A stretch of 64,000 nucleotides of DNA from an uncultured Clostridia bacterium. Lineage in GTDB: Bacteria; Bacillota; Clostridia; Oscillospirales; Acutalibacteraceae. Every line of letters begins with the position of its first letter. Within the stretch, counting starts at the first letter, position 1. Below, piece after piece: positions 26,848-35,800 of this stretch. The notes below the pieces were generated by a model. That model had not been told where the DNA came from. It searched no databases and worked only from the letters and a program-made list of their open reading frames with translations. A program made the translations under genes and the position numbers. The DNA lies in assembly GCA_947170465.1 (NCBI GenBank), contig CAMVTS010000002.1:54685-118684 (forward strand), given 5' to 3'.

Positions 26848-28278
26848 CTGTTTTTTCACGCTGCCTTTTTTGGAAGCGTATTCATGGTGAACGGCTCTTA
26901 ATACGCTTGTTGTTCTGTCGTTGTTTCCTCTTTTTGTCATCGTACCAAAAGCGGTGAATTCAACCACAGGATTCTTTGATGAGGACTTTATCGAAATCGT
27001 TATACTTTCTCCGGGCGCTTCCGAATTGACATTGAGCATGGCAACGCCGGGGCCAAAGCCGGAGGGGATTTTGACGACTTGTTTGTAGGGATTGTCAAAG
27101 CTCAGTTCTGTTCCGGGTGAAACTACTTTGATTGTGTCGGATGAATAGCGTGTATTGAATAGCGGCCTGTTGTCCATTTTTAGCTTGATGGGATATAATT
27201 TGTCGTAATTTGAATAGTAATTTCTGATTTCAAAATTAGACTCAATTTTATGCCCCATGATGTACTCAATTTCATTCTGTTTGAGTCCGAGAATCTGTAG
27301 CATAGTGGCGAAATTCCGGCGGAACAAATAGGCGGTGGCTTCCTTTTCTACAATACTATCGTCCTTGTAAAGAGAGTCGTCGATGAATTTGAGAACATCT
27401 TCTTCAACCTTCGCCTTCCCAAGTACGTACTTTCCTGTCCTCGACAAATCCGGCGTGGTGCAAATGGTTTTAAAGTCATTGCCACGGCAGGCGATTGTCA
27501 GACTGTTAACATCAAAATGCTCGTTTTCTGAACAGTATTCAGCATAAGCAGCGGATTCAAGAATAAACTCTTTTCGCTTGTCAAGAAGTTTTTTCAGTGT
27601 GTCCGGAATAGGAATGAGCCTGAATGTGTTCTTTGTTTTTCCGCCTGTTTGCAACTGCTTTTTTTGTACTGTGTTGGTAACGCGAAGGGCATAGAAATCA
27701 TCCTGTCCGTTCATTTTAACGATGTCTGAAAATCTAGCGCCGCATGCTTCGGCGTTCCTCAGACCGAGACCGAACATCAAAGCGACTCCAAAATATTCAC
27801 CTTCCTGTTCGTAATCTCGCATGACCGCTTCAAACACACTTTTTTCAGCGAGCGGCTTCAATGACTTTTGCAGACTGACGTTTTCATGAACGAATCGGTC
27901 TTCTTCTTTCCATTCTTGGTTGATTCTTTCTTTCGTACCCCAAAACAGAGAGAATTTACAAACGCCGATAAAGACAAGATACTTGTACAGACTGCGCAAA
28001 TTCGCGTAAAATGTCTTAATCGTATCTTCACTGTACGAATGTTTTACGGTTTTGTTGTCTGTATAATAGCCTTCTTCCTTGATGGCGGTCAAAGCGTTCT
28101 CAAAATCATCCAGACTATAGTCCAAAAACGGCTTGTCGTCAAGGTATTCGCCGAGTTTTTCGAAATTTGTCTGATATGCGGATTTTGTTTTATCCTGCCA
28201 GCGAAAGTACGATTCCATGTCGTGCTTGACATCGTAGTAGATTTCTAACAACTTCATATCCCTATATTTACTATTCAT
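26830..28278 (-). CDS. Tyrosine-recombinase-like protein with beta-rich C-terminal extension
   Basis: A 482-residue protein; start ATG 28278 is chosen over the track's 28332 because GAGGAG precedes it and it falls just after the upstream stop. Residues 1-130 form a SAM-like core-binding domain. The catalytic domain keeps GLGLRNAEA (arginine near 171), the second arginine in YLFRRNF near 314, MGHK near 340 and a tyrosine in YYSNYD near 352, but the usual HxxR histidine is a tyrosine. The last 110 residues are beta-rich (VVEFTAFGTM) and end in a basic tail, an addition not typical of integrases. The upstream gene ends in a similar beta-rich module. It may be an active recombinase working with that partner on an unknown substrate. 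Confidence 0.65.
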   Translation of the reverse strand: MNSKYRDMKLLEIYYDVKHDMESYFRWQDKTKSAYQTNFEKLGEYLDDKPFLDYSLDDFENALTAIKEEGYYTDNKTVKHSYSEDTIKTFYANLRSLYKYLVFIGVCKFSLFWGTKERINQEWKEEDRFVHENVSLQKSLKPLAEKSVFEAVMRDYEQEGEYFGVALMFGLGLRNAEACGARFSDIVKMNGQDDFYALRVTNTVQKKQLQTGGKTKNTFRLIPIPDTLKKLLDKRKEFILESAAYAEYCSENEHFDVNSLTIACRGNDFKTICTTPDLSRTGKYVLGKAKVEEDVLKFIDDSLYKDDSIVEKEATAYLFRRNFATMLQILGLKQNEIEYIMGHKIESNFEIRNYYSNYDKLYPIKLKMDNRPLFNTRYSSDTIKVVSPGTELSFDNPYKQVVKIPSGFGPGVAMLNVNSEAPGESITISIKSSSKNPVVEFTAFGTMTKRGNNDRTTSVLRAVHHEYASKKGSVKKQKKGQE

Positions 28279-28279
28279 G

Positions 28280-31200
28280 TCATTTCTCCTCGTAAACCGT
28301 AGCGGTTCCTGTGATACCTCTGTTTCCGGCAACCGTAATCTCGATAGCAGACGAACACTTTTCCTTTACAGATAACTGTATTTGCGCTGATACGCACCCG
28401 GAATTGTAGGGAAGGAAGGTGATATTTCTGCTTTTTACATCGCTTTGGGTTGTTCCTGTTTTCATCAGCGGCTTACCTTCCCAGTCGGTATAAAGTGAAC
28501 ACCAATCATTTAACTTCGAGACAAGCTTCATCTGCAAAAACGGATGTGTGTAATCGCAGTAGTGCTTGGAGAACGTGTCGTGCGGTACTGAACCGAGAAT
28601 ATACGCTACTTCACCCTGCGTCATCATGGCATCATTCAGTGCATGAAACTTAAAATTTGAAACAAAAAAGTCACCGTTATATCGGCTGAGGTCATGTTTC
28701 CCGGCTCCGTCGGTTTCAGAAAAGAATACTAAGTTTTCTGGAATCTTAGCACCCTCTTTTAAAGCTTTATTGGCGTTGAGTCGCAGCTTGTTTGGAGTGC
28801 AATAGTCCGTGTAATTTTCATTGCCGGCGGACACGATGGGGAAATCCATCAGTGAAGCGAAAGGAACACTAAACTTTTTTTGAATTCTCGCTCGTTGCGC
28901 GATCATCAAATCACTGAGAAGTGTCGGAAGCGGGACAATACGATACTTAAACTGGCTTGATAATTCTTCTTCTTTTAGATTTTTGTAGTTCCTTTGCTTG
29001 GTAACTTTCAAGTGAAAGCAGTCGGAATATTCGGTTTTGCAGAAATCCTCCCAAGTTAGCATACTGACTTCCGGATTTGTCATTCCGGTAAAGAGCCTGA
29101 TCATTGTTCCCAAATACGCAGGCTTTTCCGGAATGTGTTTTACAAGCCAACTGATTAACCTTTTTTCTTCCTCAAAGGTCAGCGTCTTTTTGGTAAGGGC
29201 ATCGCGCAGTTCCGCTTTTGTCTGTGCTTTCTTTTTTCCAGCTTCAATAGAGGCGAAAATCGGATGCCTGCCGTCATTCATCACCACATTTTTGACAGCA
29301 CAATTCAGTATGATCTCAAGCTGACGGTACAGCTTTTCGACGTCAATCTTCACAGAAGCAGTTAACTCAGAAATTACCCTTTCAAAGTCATCTTGCGTGG
29401 CTTCATTCAGGATCAACGAGCCCAATGATGTCCGGGATAATGCATGATAGCAGAAGTTGAAATCAAATGTATTCGCGTAACTCTTTATCGCGTCAGCAAA
29501 AGCAAACGAAAAAGAGAATAAACTGATATTTGTCAGTCGACCTTCCTTCAATGCGAGTTGGATTTCCTTTGCGGCTTCTACGCGGAGCTTTTCAAATTTT
29601 TCGCTGAATGGAAAATCTTCCATGATTTTCTCTGATAAGCTGTCATCATCTTTCGCGCTGATTGTTACTCTGCTCTCATCTATTTTTTTGCCGTAGTCTT
29701 TTTTGCCAGACTTCTTTTTGGAAGGCGAAAGATACTTTGCAAAAAAGCACTTAGCCTGCTTGCCTTTTCCGTGGTCAGTTACCGTGTAATAAACATTGAA
29801 GTCCGGTGCAAAACTCACCTGTTGTGCTTTGTTATAGGTAGCCTTTTCTTTCAGAGAGTTTTGCTTTGTGTATGCATCAAAAAAATCAATCGCTTCACCG
29901 GCGTAGGGTCTGCTGCACTGAAGCGCTGCCTCGGTTGGAATTGTTAAGAAGTACAAACCGTAAGCGCTCTTTTTGCGGTTAGCGTTCCCACCGTGGATAT
30001 TTTTGTCGATCTCCAAGAGCCGGAGGGGAATCCGGTTAGATGGTTCTTTCACGCCAAACTCAACTAAACATTTCTTCCGCGGATTATATCCGAAAAGAAT
30101 GGAGGGGAGATATGTCACGCTTTTTACGTCGGCTCCGGATAAAATGTCGCGCCGAAAAGCCTCGATTTCTTTGTCTTCAAAGAACTTATGCGGCAGCACA
30201 CAAAGCAGCTTGTTTTGAGTGTCAATGGATTTGCTTAACCGCACTAAATCCTCGTATTTAGGCGCGGTCTTATTGTAAAACGTCAACGCCAAATCAAACT
30301 CATTGATTCCGTCAGTTGAATTCACGATTTGTAAATCATAATCGGTTGGCTGATTTGAATAATACAGTTTTTTTGAGATTAAATTGTTTTCACAGAGCTT
30401 TTGGTTCAGGCAATCGACAATGCTTGTATCATAAAGGACAACGGTGGTTTCGAGGTTCTTTGTTCGGAAATCAGAAAGCCACTTCAGTAAAAAAGAATAA
30501 CTCGGTTGCACCAAAACGACCTTGCGCACGTCAGAATAGAGTATCCTATTCGCGTTTTCCTCAAATAGGATACCATCCTCTGCTTTGCTGTCCTTGCCGT
30601 TATCATAATTCTCTATTAGAAAATTCAAGGCAGGCATTTCGCCCAGCTTTTGCGTGTCCTTCACTAAGCTGGTGTGGTTAGCCATGTAAAAATCGAGCAT
30701 AGCAGCGTCTTCGCTTCTCGGCTTTGATGATTTGATAAGGGTGGGTTTTCCTCTTTCGTATACGCGTTTATATTTGCTCTCGCTCGCGTGATTGATGACA
30801 GCATAAGAAGTTTGCAGCAATGTCAGTTTATCATAAATATCCGCATGATTCGATAAATTATCTCTGAAAAGCGTGTTTACAAGATAACTTTTAAATGCTT
30901 TGACTACATTAGCTTTTCCTGACTCGCGTGCATATAAAAACGCGCAGATGATTTCGATGACTTTTCTTTCCGGTGAGTGATTTCTGCCGCCGGGAAAGTT
31001 GCTGAGATAGGCAATCACCGTTGCAATAGAGGGGAAGGCTTCCGGAAGGAAATACATCATCAAAAAATCCAGCGAACAGCCGCTGAGAGCCTTTAAGACA
31101 GCGGAAAAATCCGCTTTCCATTTTCCTTCATCAGAAGAGAAGAAGACGGTGTTTTCAAACAGCACGTTCAAAAAACGAGGCTTTGTTTCATCAAAATTCT

Positions 31201-31897
31201 TAAAGGTAAAGACTGCTTGTGGCGATTCAAATTTCTCGATCCGGTCAAAGCCATCTCTCAACTTTTCGATCGTTTTCTGCCGGCACTCACAATCCCGATA
31301 GTCCCTGTACAGAATAGCATATAGTAAGATCAAGGATCGCTTATGGGAAGTGTTGATCCCGAGCCTTAACAATGCTTCGTTGATTTTTTGCTGATCAAAT
31401 TCCGGGAAAACGGCAGCGATAGCTGGCGACGCATAAAAATCTCTCCATATATCACAGAATAATTCGAATGAAAGAACAGGTGAGTCTTTTAAATGAAACT
31501 GCATTTTTTTGAATTGAAACCACAAGCACTCGTTGGGATATCGCTCCATCAAATAACAAAGTAAATAAAGGAGCCTCAGCAAAAAGCACTGGCTTAGTGC
31601 ATCCGAAGGCATCGCCGGAAAGAACGAACGCAACCTTGAATAAGGTTTGGCGACACCAAAATACCCGGGGAGATAAATATCAAAAAACACATCCGGTTCT
31701 ATATCTGCAATATACCGATAGAGCATAGCTTCAGAATCGGTGTGTAATTTGAATTCTTTTTTTGGTTTTAAATAATTTCTTCGATAAGCCACGTATTGTT
31801 TAGCTTTCGCTAAAGCCGAATCGGCACCAATCTTCGAAAGCAGTCCGTTGAGTTCAATAACGCTTGGCAAATTGCTGTTGAGTCTGTTCTTTTCCAT
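28280..31897 (-). CDS. Large protein with methyltransferase-like and degenerate tyrosine-recombinase-like domains
   Basis: A 1205-residue protein not assigned to a family. Residues about 455-625 follow the layout of type I N6-adenine methylases: KVVLVQPSYSFLLKWL strand-helix, DLALTFYNKTAP where DLVLTNPPY would be, then LLCVLPHKFFED and an FGYNPRKKCLVEFG end matching FG...T..ILVF. The NPPY motif is absent, so methylation is unlikely. Residues about 930-1130 resemble a tyrosine recombinase with altered residues: TGMTNPEV for GMR..E, SNFKFH for HxxRH, GSVP for GHSS, yet KHYCDYT keeps a tyrosine. The end (IEITVAGNRGITGTATVY) resembles the partner's tail. The N-terminal 450 residues are helical and unknown. 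It is driven by a consensus promoter and separated from the 482-residue gene by one base. Confidence 0.6.
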   Translation of the reverse strand: MEKNRLNSNLPSVIELNGLLSKIGADSALAKAKQYVAYRRNYLKPKKEFKLHTDSEAMLYRYIADIEPDVFFDIYLPGYFGVAKPYSRLRSFFPAMPSDALSQCFLLRLLYLLCYLMERYPNECLWFQFKKMQFHLKDSPVLSFELFCDIWRDFYASPAIAAVFPEFDQQKINEALLRLGINTSHKRSLILLYAILYRDYRDCECRQKTIEKLRDGFDRIEKFESPQAVFTFKNFDETKPRFLNVLFENTVFFSSDEGKWKADFSAVLKALSGCSLDFLMMYFLPEAFPSIATVIAYLSNFPGGRNHSPERKVIEIICAFLYARESGKANVVKAFKSYLVNTLFRDNLSNHADIYDKLTLLQTSYAVINHASESKYKRVYERGKPTLIKSSKPRSEDAAMLDFYMANHTSLVKDTQKLGEMPALNFLIENYDNGKDSKAEDGILFEENANRILYSDVRKVVLVQPSYSFLLKWLSDFRTKNLETTVVLYDTSIVDCLNQKLCENNLISKKLYYSNQPTDYDLQIVNSTDGINEFDLALTFYNKTAPKYEDLVRLSKSIDTQNKLLCVLPHKFFEDKEIEAFRRDILSGADVKSVTYLPSILFGYNPRKKCLVEFGVKEPSNRIPLRLLEIDKNIHGGNANRKKSAYGLYFLTIPTEAALQCSRPYAGEAIDFFDAYTKQNSLKEKATYNKAQQVSFAPDFNVYYTVTDHGKGKQAKCFFAKYLSPSKKKSGKKDYGKKIDESRVTISAKDDDSLSEKIMEDFPFSEKFEKLRVEAAKEIQLALKEGRLTNISLFSFSFAFADAIKSYANTFDFNFCYHALSRTSLGSLILNEATQDDFERVISELTASVKIDVEKLYRQLEIILNCAVKNVVMNDGRHPIFASIEAGKKKAQTKAELRDALTKKTLTFEEEKRLISWLVKHIPEKPAYLGTMIRLFTGMTNPEVSMLTWEDFCKTEYSDCFHLKVTKQRNYKNLKEEELSSQFKYRIVPLPTLLSDLMIAQRARIQKKFSVPFASLMDFPIVSAGNENYTDYCTPNKLRLNANKALKEGAKIPENLVFFSETDGAGKHDLSRYNGDFFVSNFKFHALNDAMMTQGEVAYILGSVPHDTFSKHYCDYTHPFLQMKLVSKLNDWCSLYTDWEGKPLMKTGTTQSDVKSRNITFLPYNSGCVSAQIQLSVKEKCSSAIEITVAGNRGITGTATVYEEK

Positions 31898-31992
31898 ATT
31901 GAAGTATTCTCCAGAACAAAAGATAATTCATTGAGCGCTTCAAAATTTGAGAACGCCAAGAATGCGCACATTTAAGTGAAATTTACAACATA

Positions 31993-32021
31993 ATTATATT
32001 AAATATTTGCGCAAATGTCAA
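31993..32021 (-). promoter_or_regulatory. Consensus promoter with palindromic operator in the spacer
   Basis: Minus strand TTGACA, 17 bp, TATAAT: perfect sigma-A consensus. The spacer contains ATTTGCGCAAAT (32005-32016), a perfect 12-bp palindrome well placed for a repressor. It drives the 1205-residue gene after a leader of about 90 bases. Confidence 0.8.
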
Positions 32022-32151
32022 CAACTAATATCAAAGTCAACTGTGACATTTCAGGTGATAACAACCACGCTTTCATTTCCAACGAGGAGCTTGGCAGAAT
32101 CGTTTCCCATGGCGGATATTTCCAAAGCAGAATAAATGGCACACCAAAAAA
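32022..32151. other. Short remnant stretch, no supported gene
   Basis: A frame from ATG 32015 to 32155 would give 46 residues (SGDNNHAFISNEELGR) but overlaps the promoter on the other strand and has no ribosome binding site. Probably debris. Confidence 0.4.
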
Positions 32152-32400
32152 GTGAGACGGTTGGCGCTAACTAATATTGGTTTTCTGATCGTTGAATTTC
32201 AAGTAACAAATAGTAGCGTTGATATAGTTACTGACTCACCCACACTTTCTATAAGCGCTGAATACGGCAATGTCAATGAAACGGTTGAAGCAAAGGTGAT
32301 CATTGAAAACAATCCTTCTATTACGGCATTGCGTATCAGTGTAGCTTATTCTTCCGACAATCTTGAACTATTAGAAATCAACAACGGCGGAGAGTTTTAG
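32152..32400 (+). pseudogene. Cohesin-like domain fragment
   Basis: The frame encodes SISAEYGNVNETVEAKVII and then ITALRISVAYSSDNLELLEI, the first half of a cohesin-type beta-sandwich as found in cellulosomal scaffold proteins of ruminal and gut Clostridia. A native module is about 140 residues; only about 60 are here, without signal peptide or start, and it stops after the glycine-rich turn NNGGEF. It is a relic, useful mainly as a hint of a Ruminococcus-like host. Confidence 0.5.
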
Positions 32401-32436
32401 GAAGCCATCACTCACAGTCAAACCTTAACCAGTCCT

Positions 32437-32472
32437 ATTATAAAAATAAACAGCCGCACGAGAGCGGCTGTT
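32437..32472 (-). terminator. Intrinsic terminator of the TIR-NACHT-LRR gene
   Basis: AACAGCCGC and GCGGCTGTT form a 9-bp stem. On the minus strand it is followed by TTATTTTTATA, and the first gene upstream in that direction is the TIR-NACHT-LRR gene ending at 32822. Confidence 0.6.
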
Positions 32473-32821
32473 TGCAAAAGAATACGTTGTCAAATATTCG
32501 ATACCTCGGCTGCAGGGTGTAATCCGGAAATAACCCCTTCAACGGGTGGTTTTGATTAGAAAAGCTCGGTGTTCCGTTCGGCAACAAACAATCCTAGCAC
32601 GTTATCCGCAATATAAAACCAAAGACCAAGGTCTGATGCTTTGGAAGCAGGACTGGGGCAGAGGAATATTTGGGTTTAAAGTCATTCATCCGCACCGCTT
32701 GCAAAAATGGATTTGATGCTTATCACGCTGGTAATAAGGCTTTATCGGGTCAGATCAATCAAGTTTTTAGGTCGGGTGCTGAATTATTACAAGTAATTCT
32801 ATTGATAATTGTTGTTGCGTT
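32473..32821. other. Intergenic, mostly empty
   Basis: About 350 bases. A short open stretch on the plus strand encodes KTKDQGLMLWKQDWGRGIFG and ends at 32718, with no start or site; I do not recognise it. Otherwise nothing is seen. Confidence 0.5.
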
Positions 32822-35800
32822 TTACTCAGCAACAAAGTAAATGTTGTTTTTCTTTGCGTATGTTTCGGCATAGCTGCCTTTTTGACCGTGTATGGTCAGT
32901 TCTGTGCAGCCGTAAAATGCATTCTCTCCGATTGCTGTCACGCTGTTGGGGATAGTAATGCCTGTCAGCCTTGTGCAGCCAAAAAATGCACCCTCTCCGA
33001 TTTCTGTCACGCTATCGGGGATAGTAATACCTGTCAGTCCTGTACAGCCGGAAAATGCTAAGCCTCCGATATGTGTCACACTGTCGGGAATAGTAATGCC
33101 GGTCAGCCCTGTGCAGAGGGAAAATGCAGAACCTCCGATTTTTGTCACGCTGTCGGGGATGGTAATGTCTGTTAGTCCTGTGCACTCGGAGAATGCACTC
33201 CATCCGATTTCTGTCACGCTGCCGGGGATAGTAATGCCTGTCAGTCCTGTGCATCTTTCAAATGCAGACCATCCGATTTCAGTCACGCTGTCGGGGATCG
33301 TGTACGTTCCCGTTCTGCCGAACGGATAGAAAATGATAACTATTTTCTCTTCGTTAAATAAGACGCCGTCAATTGATGCATAACAGGGATTGTTGTCACC
33401 GACATTTATGCGTTTTAGTCTTGTGCAAGACTGAAATATATCCCGAAATATATTTTCGGTAAAATTGATGAAAACTCCGAATTTTGTCACACTGTCAGGA
33501 ATACTAATGTCGGTCAGTCCTGTGCAACCTTCAAATGCAGACCGTCCGATTTCTTTCACACTGTTGGGGATAGTAATGTTGGTCAGTCCTGTGCATCTTT
33601 CAAATGCAGACCATCCGATTTCTTTCACACTGTTGGGGATAGTAATGTTGGTCAGTCCTGTGCAACCGGAAAATGCCCACTCTCCGATTTTTGTCACGCT
33701 GTCAGGAATTGTGTACGCGCCTGTTCTGCCGGCAGGATATGAAATGATAACTGTTTTCTCTTTGTTAAATAAGACGCCGTCAATTGATGAATAATAGGGA
33801 TTGTTGTCACCGACATTTATGTCGGTCAGTCCTGTGCAGTCCAAAAATGCAAACAACCCGATTTCTGTTACGCTGTCGGGGATAGTAATGTCGGTCAGTC
33901 CTTTGCAACCGGAAAAAGCAAACTCTCCGATTCTTGTCACACTGTCGGGGATAGTAATGCCTGTCAGCCCTGTGCAGTCGAAAAATGCAAACGAGTCGAT
34001 TGTTGTCTCTCCGTCTCTGATCCTGACATAGCCATGGATGATACTGTATCTCACGTTTGCCGCATCGGCTAACTTTTTGATCATGTCCGGATATGCGCTG
34101 CTGTTTCTGTTTTTATACACATCTTGAAGGTTTTGATAGTATTCGTCCGAAAAGAGAGCACATACCTCCCGAATAAGCTCGCTGCAAAGATACGCTTTCT
34201 CACTCCGTGTTTTTCCTGCTGTCAGGTTTGACAGGTATTGCTGCAAATAAGGATAAATTGCCGGATAATAAAACAACTCTTCATACGGGTTGATACCTTT
34301 GCGGCAAAGAAATCCTGATTCTGTTTGTTCTCCGTATTCGATACCGTCGCAGCCCCGTTCCAACATTCCGGATAAAAGCAAAGTGGCGGCTCTCGGCTGA
34401 TGGTTGACGAACTGTGAGACAGCTCGGCAAAGCGTGTCATAATCAGGTGTTTTTGCATTCTGCAATTCATCAATCAGCGGTTCTATATATGTCTTGCTGT
34501 CTTCGCTTTCACGGTCGATCAAACAGAGCAGGGCTTCTGTAACCCCTTTCCAATAATCTGTATTGTTTTTCAGGGAAGAAATGGCATCCACCTCAAGCGG
34601 AGATCGTTCTTTCTTCACCTTTGATCTCATCATGAAAAGCAGATAATACGCCGCATAAGTCGACGCCAGAAATTCATGGCGAAAGCCGTTTTCATCAAAC
34701 AGCTTGCTGTTTTCAAAAAACGCGCTGCATTGATTCAAAAGCTTGCGGTCATCCCTGTCACTAACGTCTAAATGGTAAATACTTTCAGCCAGATCATGGG
34801 GCGTTTGCATACTTGCATGGGGAGTTTTTCCCATATCACGCTGCTGATAGAAAAAACAGGAAACTGCGCCAAGAATTTCCTTGATATTCTTTTTGTTGAC
34901 AGGTCTATAATCCTGCTTTTTTAAGTCACGCTCAACAACATCGTCAATCACACGGCTGATGGCATCAAAACGGGTTTCCGGTAATTCCTGACCGTTGGTG
35001 TATGTGCTGAAAATAGCAAAAAGCATGAACGGATTGCGGGAAATGGAACGATAATCCGAAACAGCCGTTTCTTTATTGCGGAGTGCCTGTAAAAATGTAT
35101 TTTTGATATCGCTGTCAACCTTCTTTACCTTGGCAAGATTGGAAATATAAAGCTCCTGCTGACTTTCATCAAAATCCTTGACAGAATATTTTCGGACAAC
35201 AGATTGGTTATTATTGCCGATGGAAAAATCAGCTTCGCCGGAAAGCAGTCTTTGTCCGGGACGGGAGGTAAAGAGAAAATAGGCAGATTGATTATTTTGA
35301 ATGTAGAGATGTTTGTAGATGGCGTCAACCAAAGCGTCCATATGATCAGGAGGTATTTCGTCCATCGCATCAAAAATATAAAGCGGTTTGCCAAAACGCA
35401 GTACTGCATCCAGCGCCGGTCGGCTGAGGCCGGCTTTTTCAGCAAGCTCATTCAGGAATGTATCGCATGACGACATTGCATCCCTGTCAATGTTTTTACA
35501 TTCAAAATACAGTGGGAAAAATAACTCACGGGAAAGACCGTTTTGCTTCGCTTGTGAAGCAAGCTGTATGGTGAGGTGGCGAACAAAAGAAGATTTTCCC
35601 TGACCGGCATCACCAACGATCACAGCAAGTTTTTCGTTTTCAAGATCAGTCAGAATCGTTTTTTCCTCGGCATTGGTCGGTGAAGTGTTTTCTTTTCGCT
35701 CTTTTTCTGTCGGATGACGCAGAAATGAAAGCGGCACATAAGAATTTCCAAGCGTCAGCCCGCTGTCGTCAAAGTCGCCGAAAATGCGGATAGGGTCAAG

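Noticed and set aside
32946-34031. Regular repeats resembling a CRISPR array (plus-strand ORFs 32946-33329, 33465-33794, 33801-34031)
   Set aside because: The repeats are contiguous 69-bp in-frame leucine-rich repeats of the minus-strand NLR gene, without spacers; the plus-strand ORFs are shadows.
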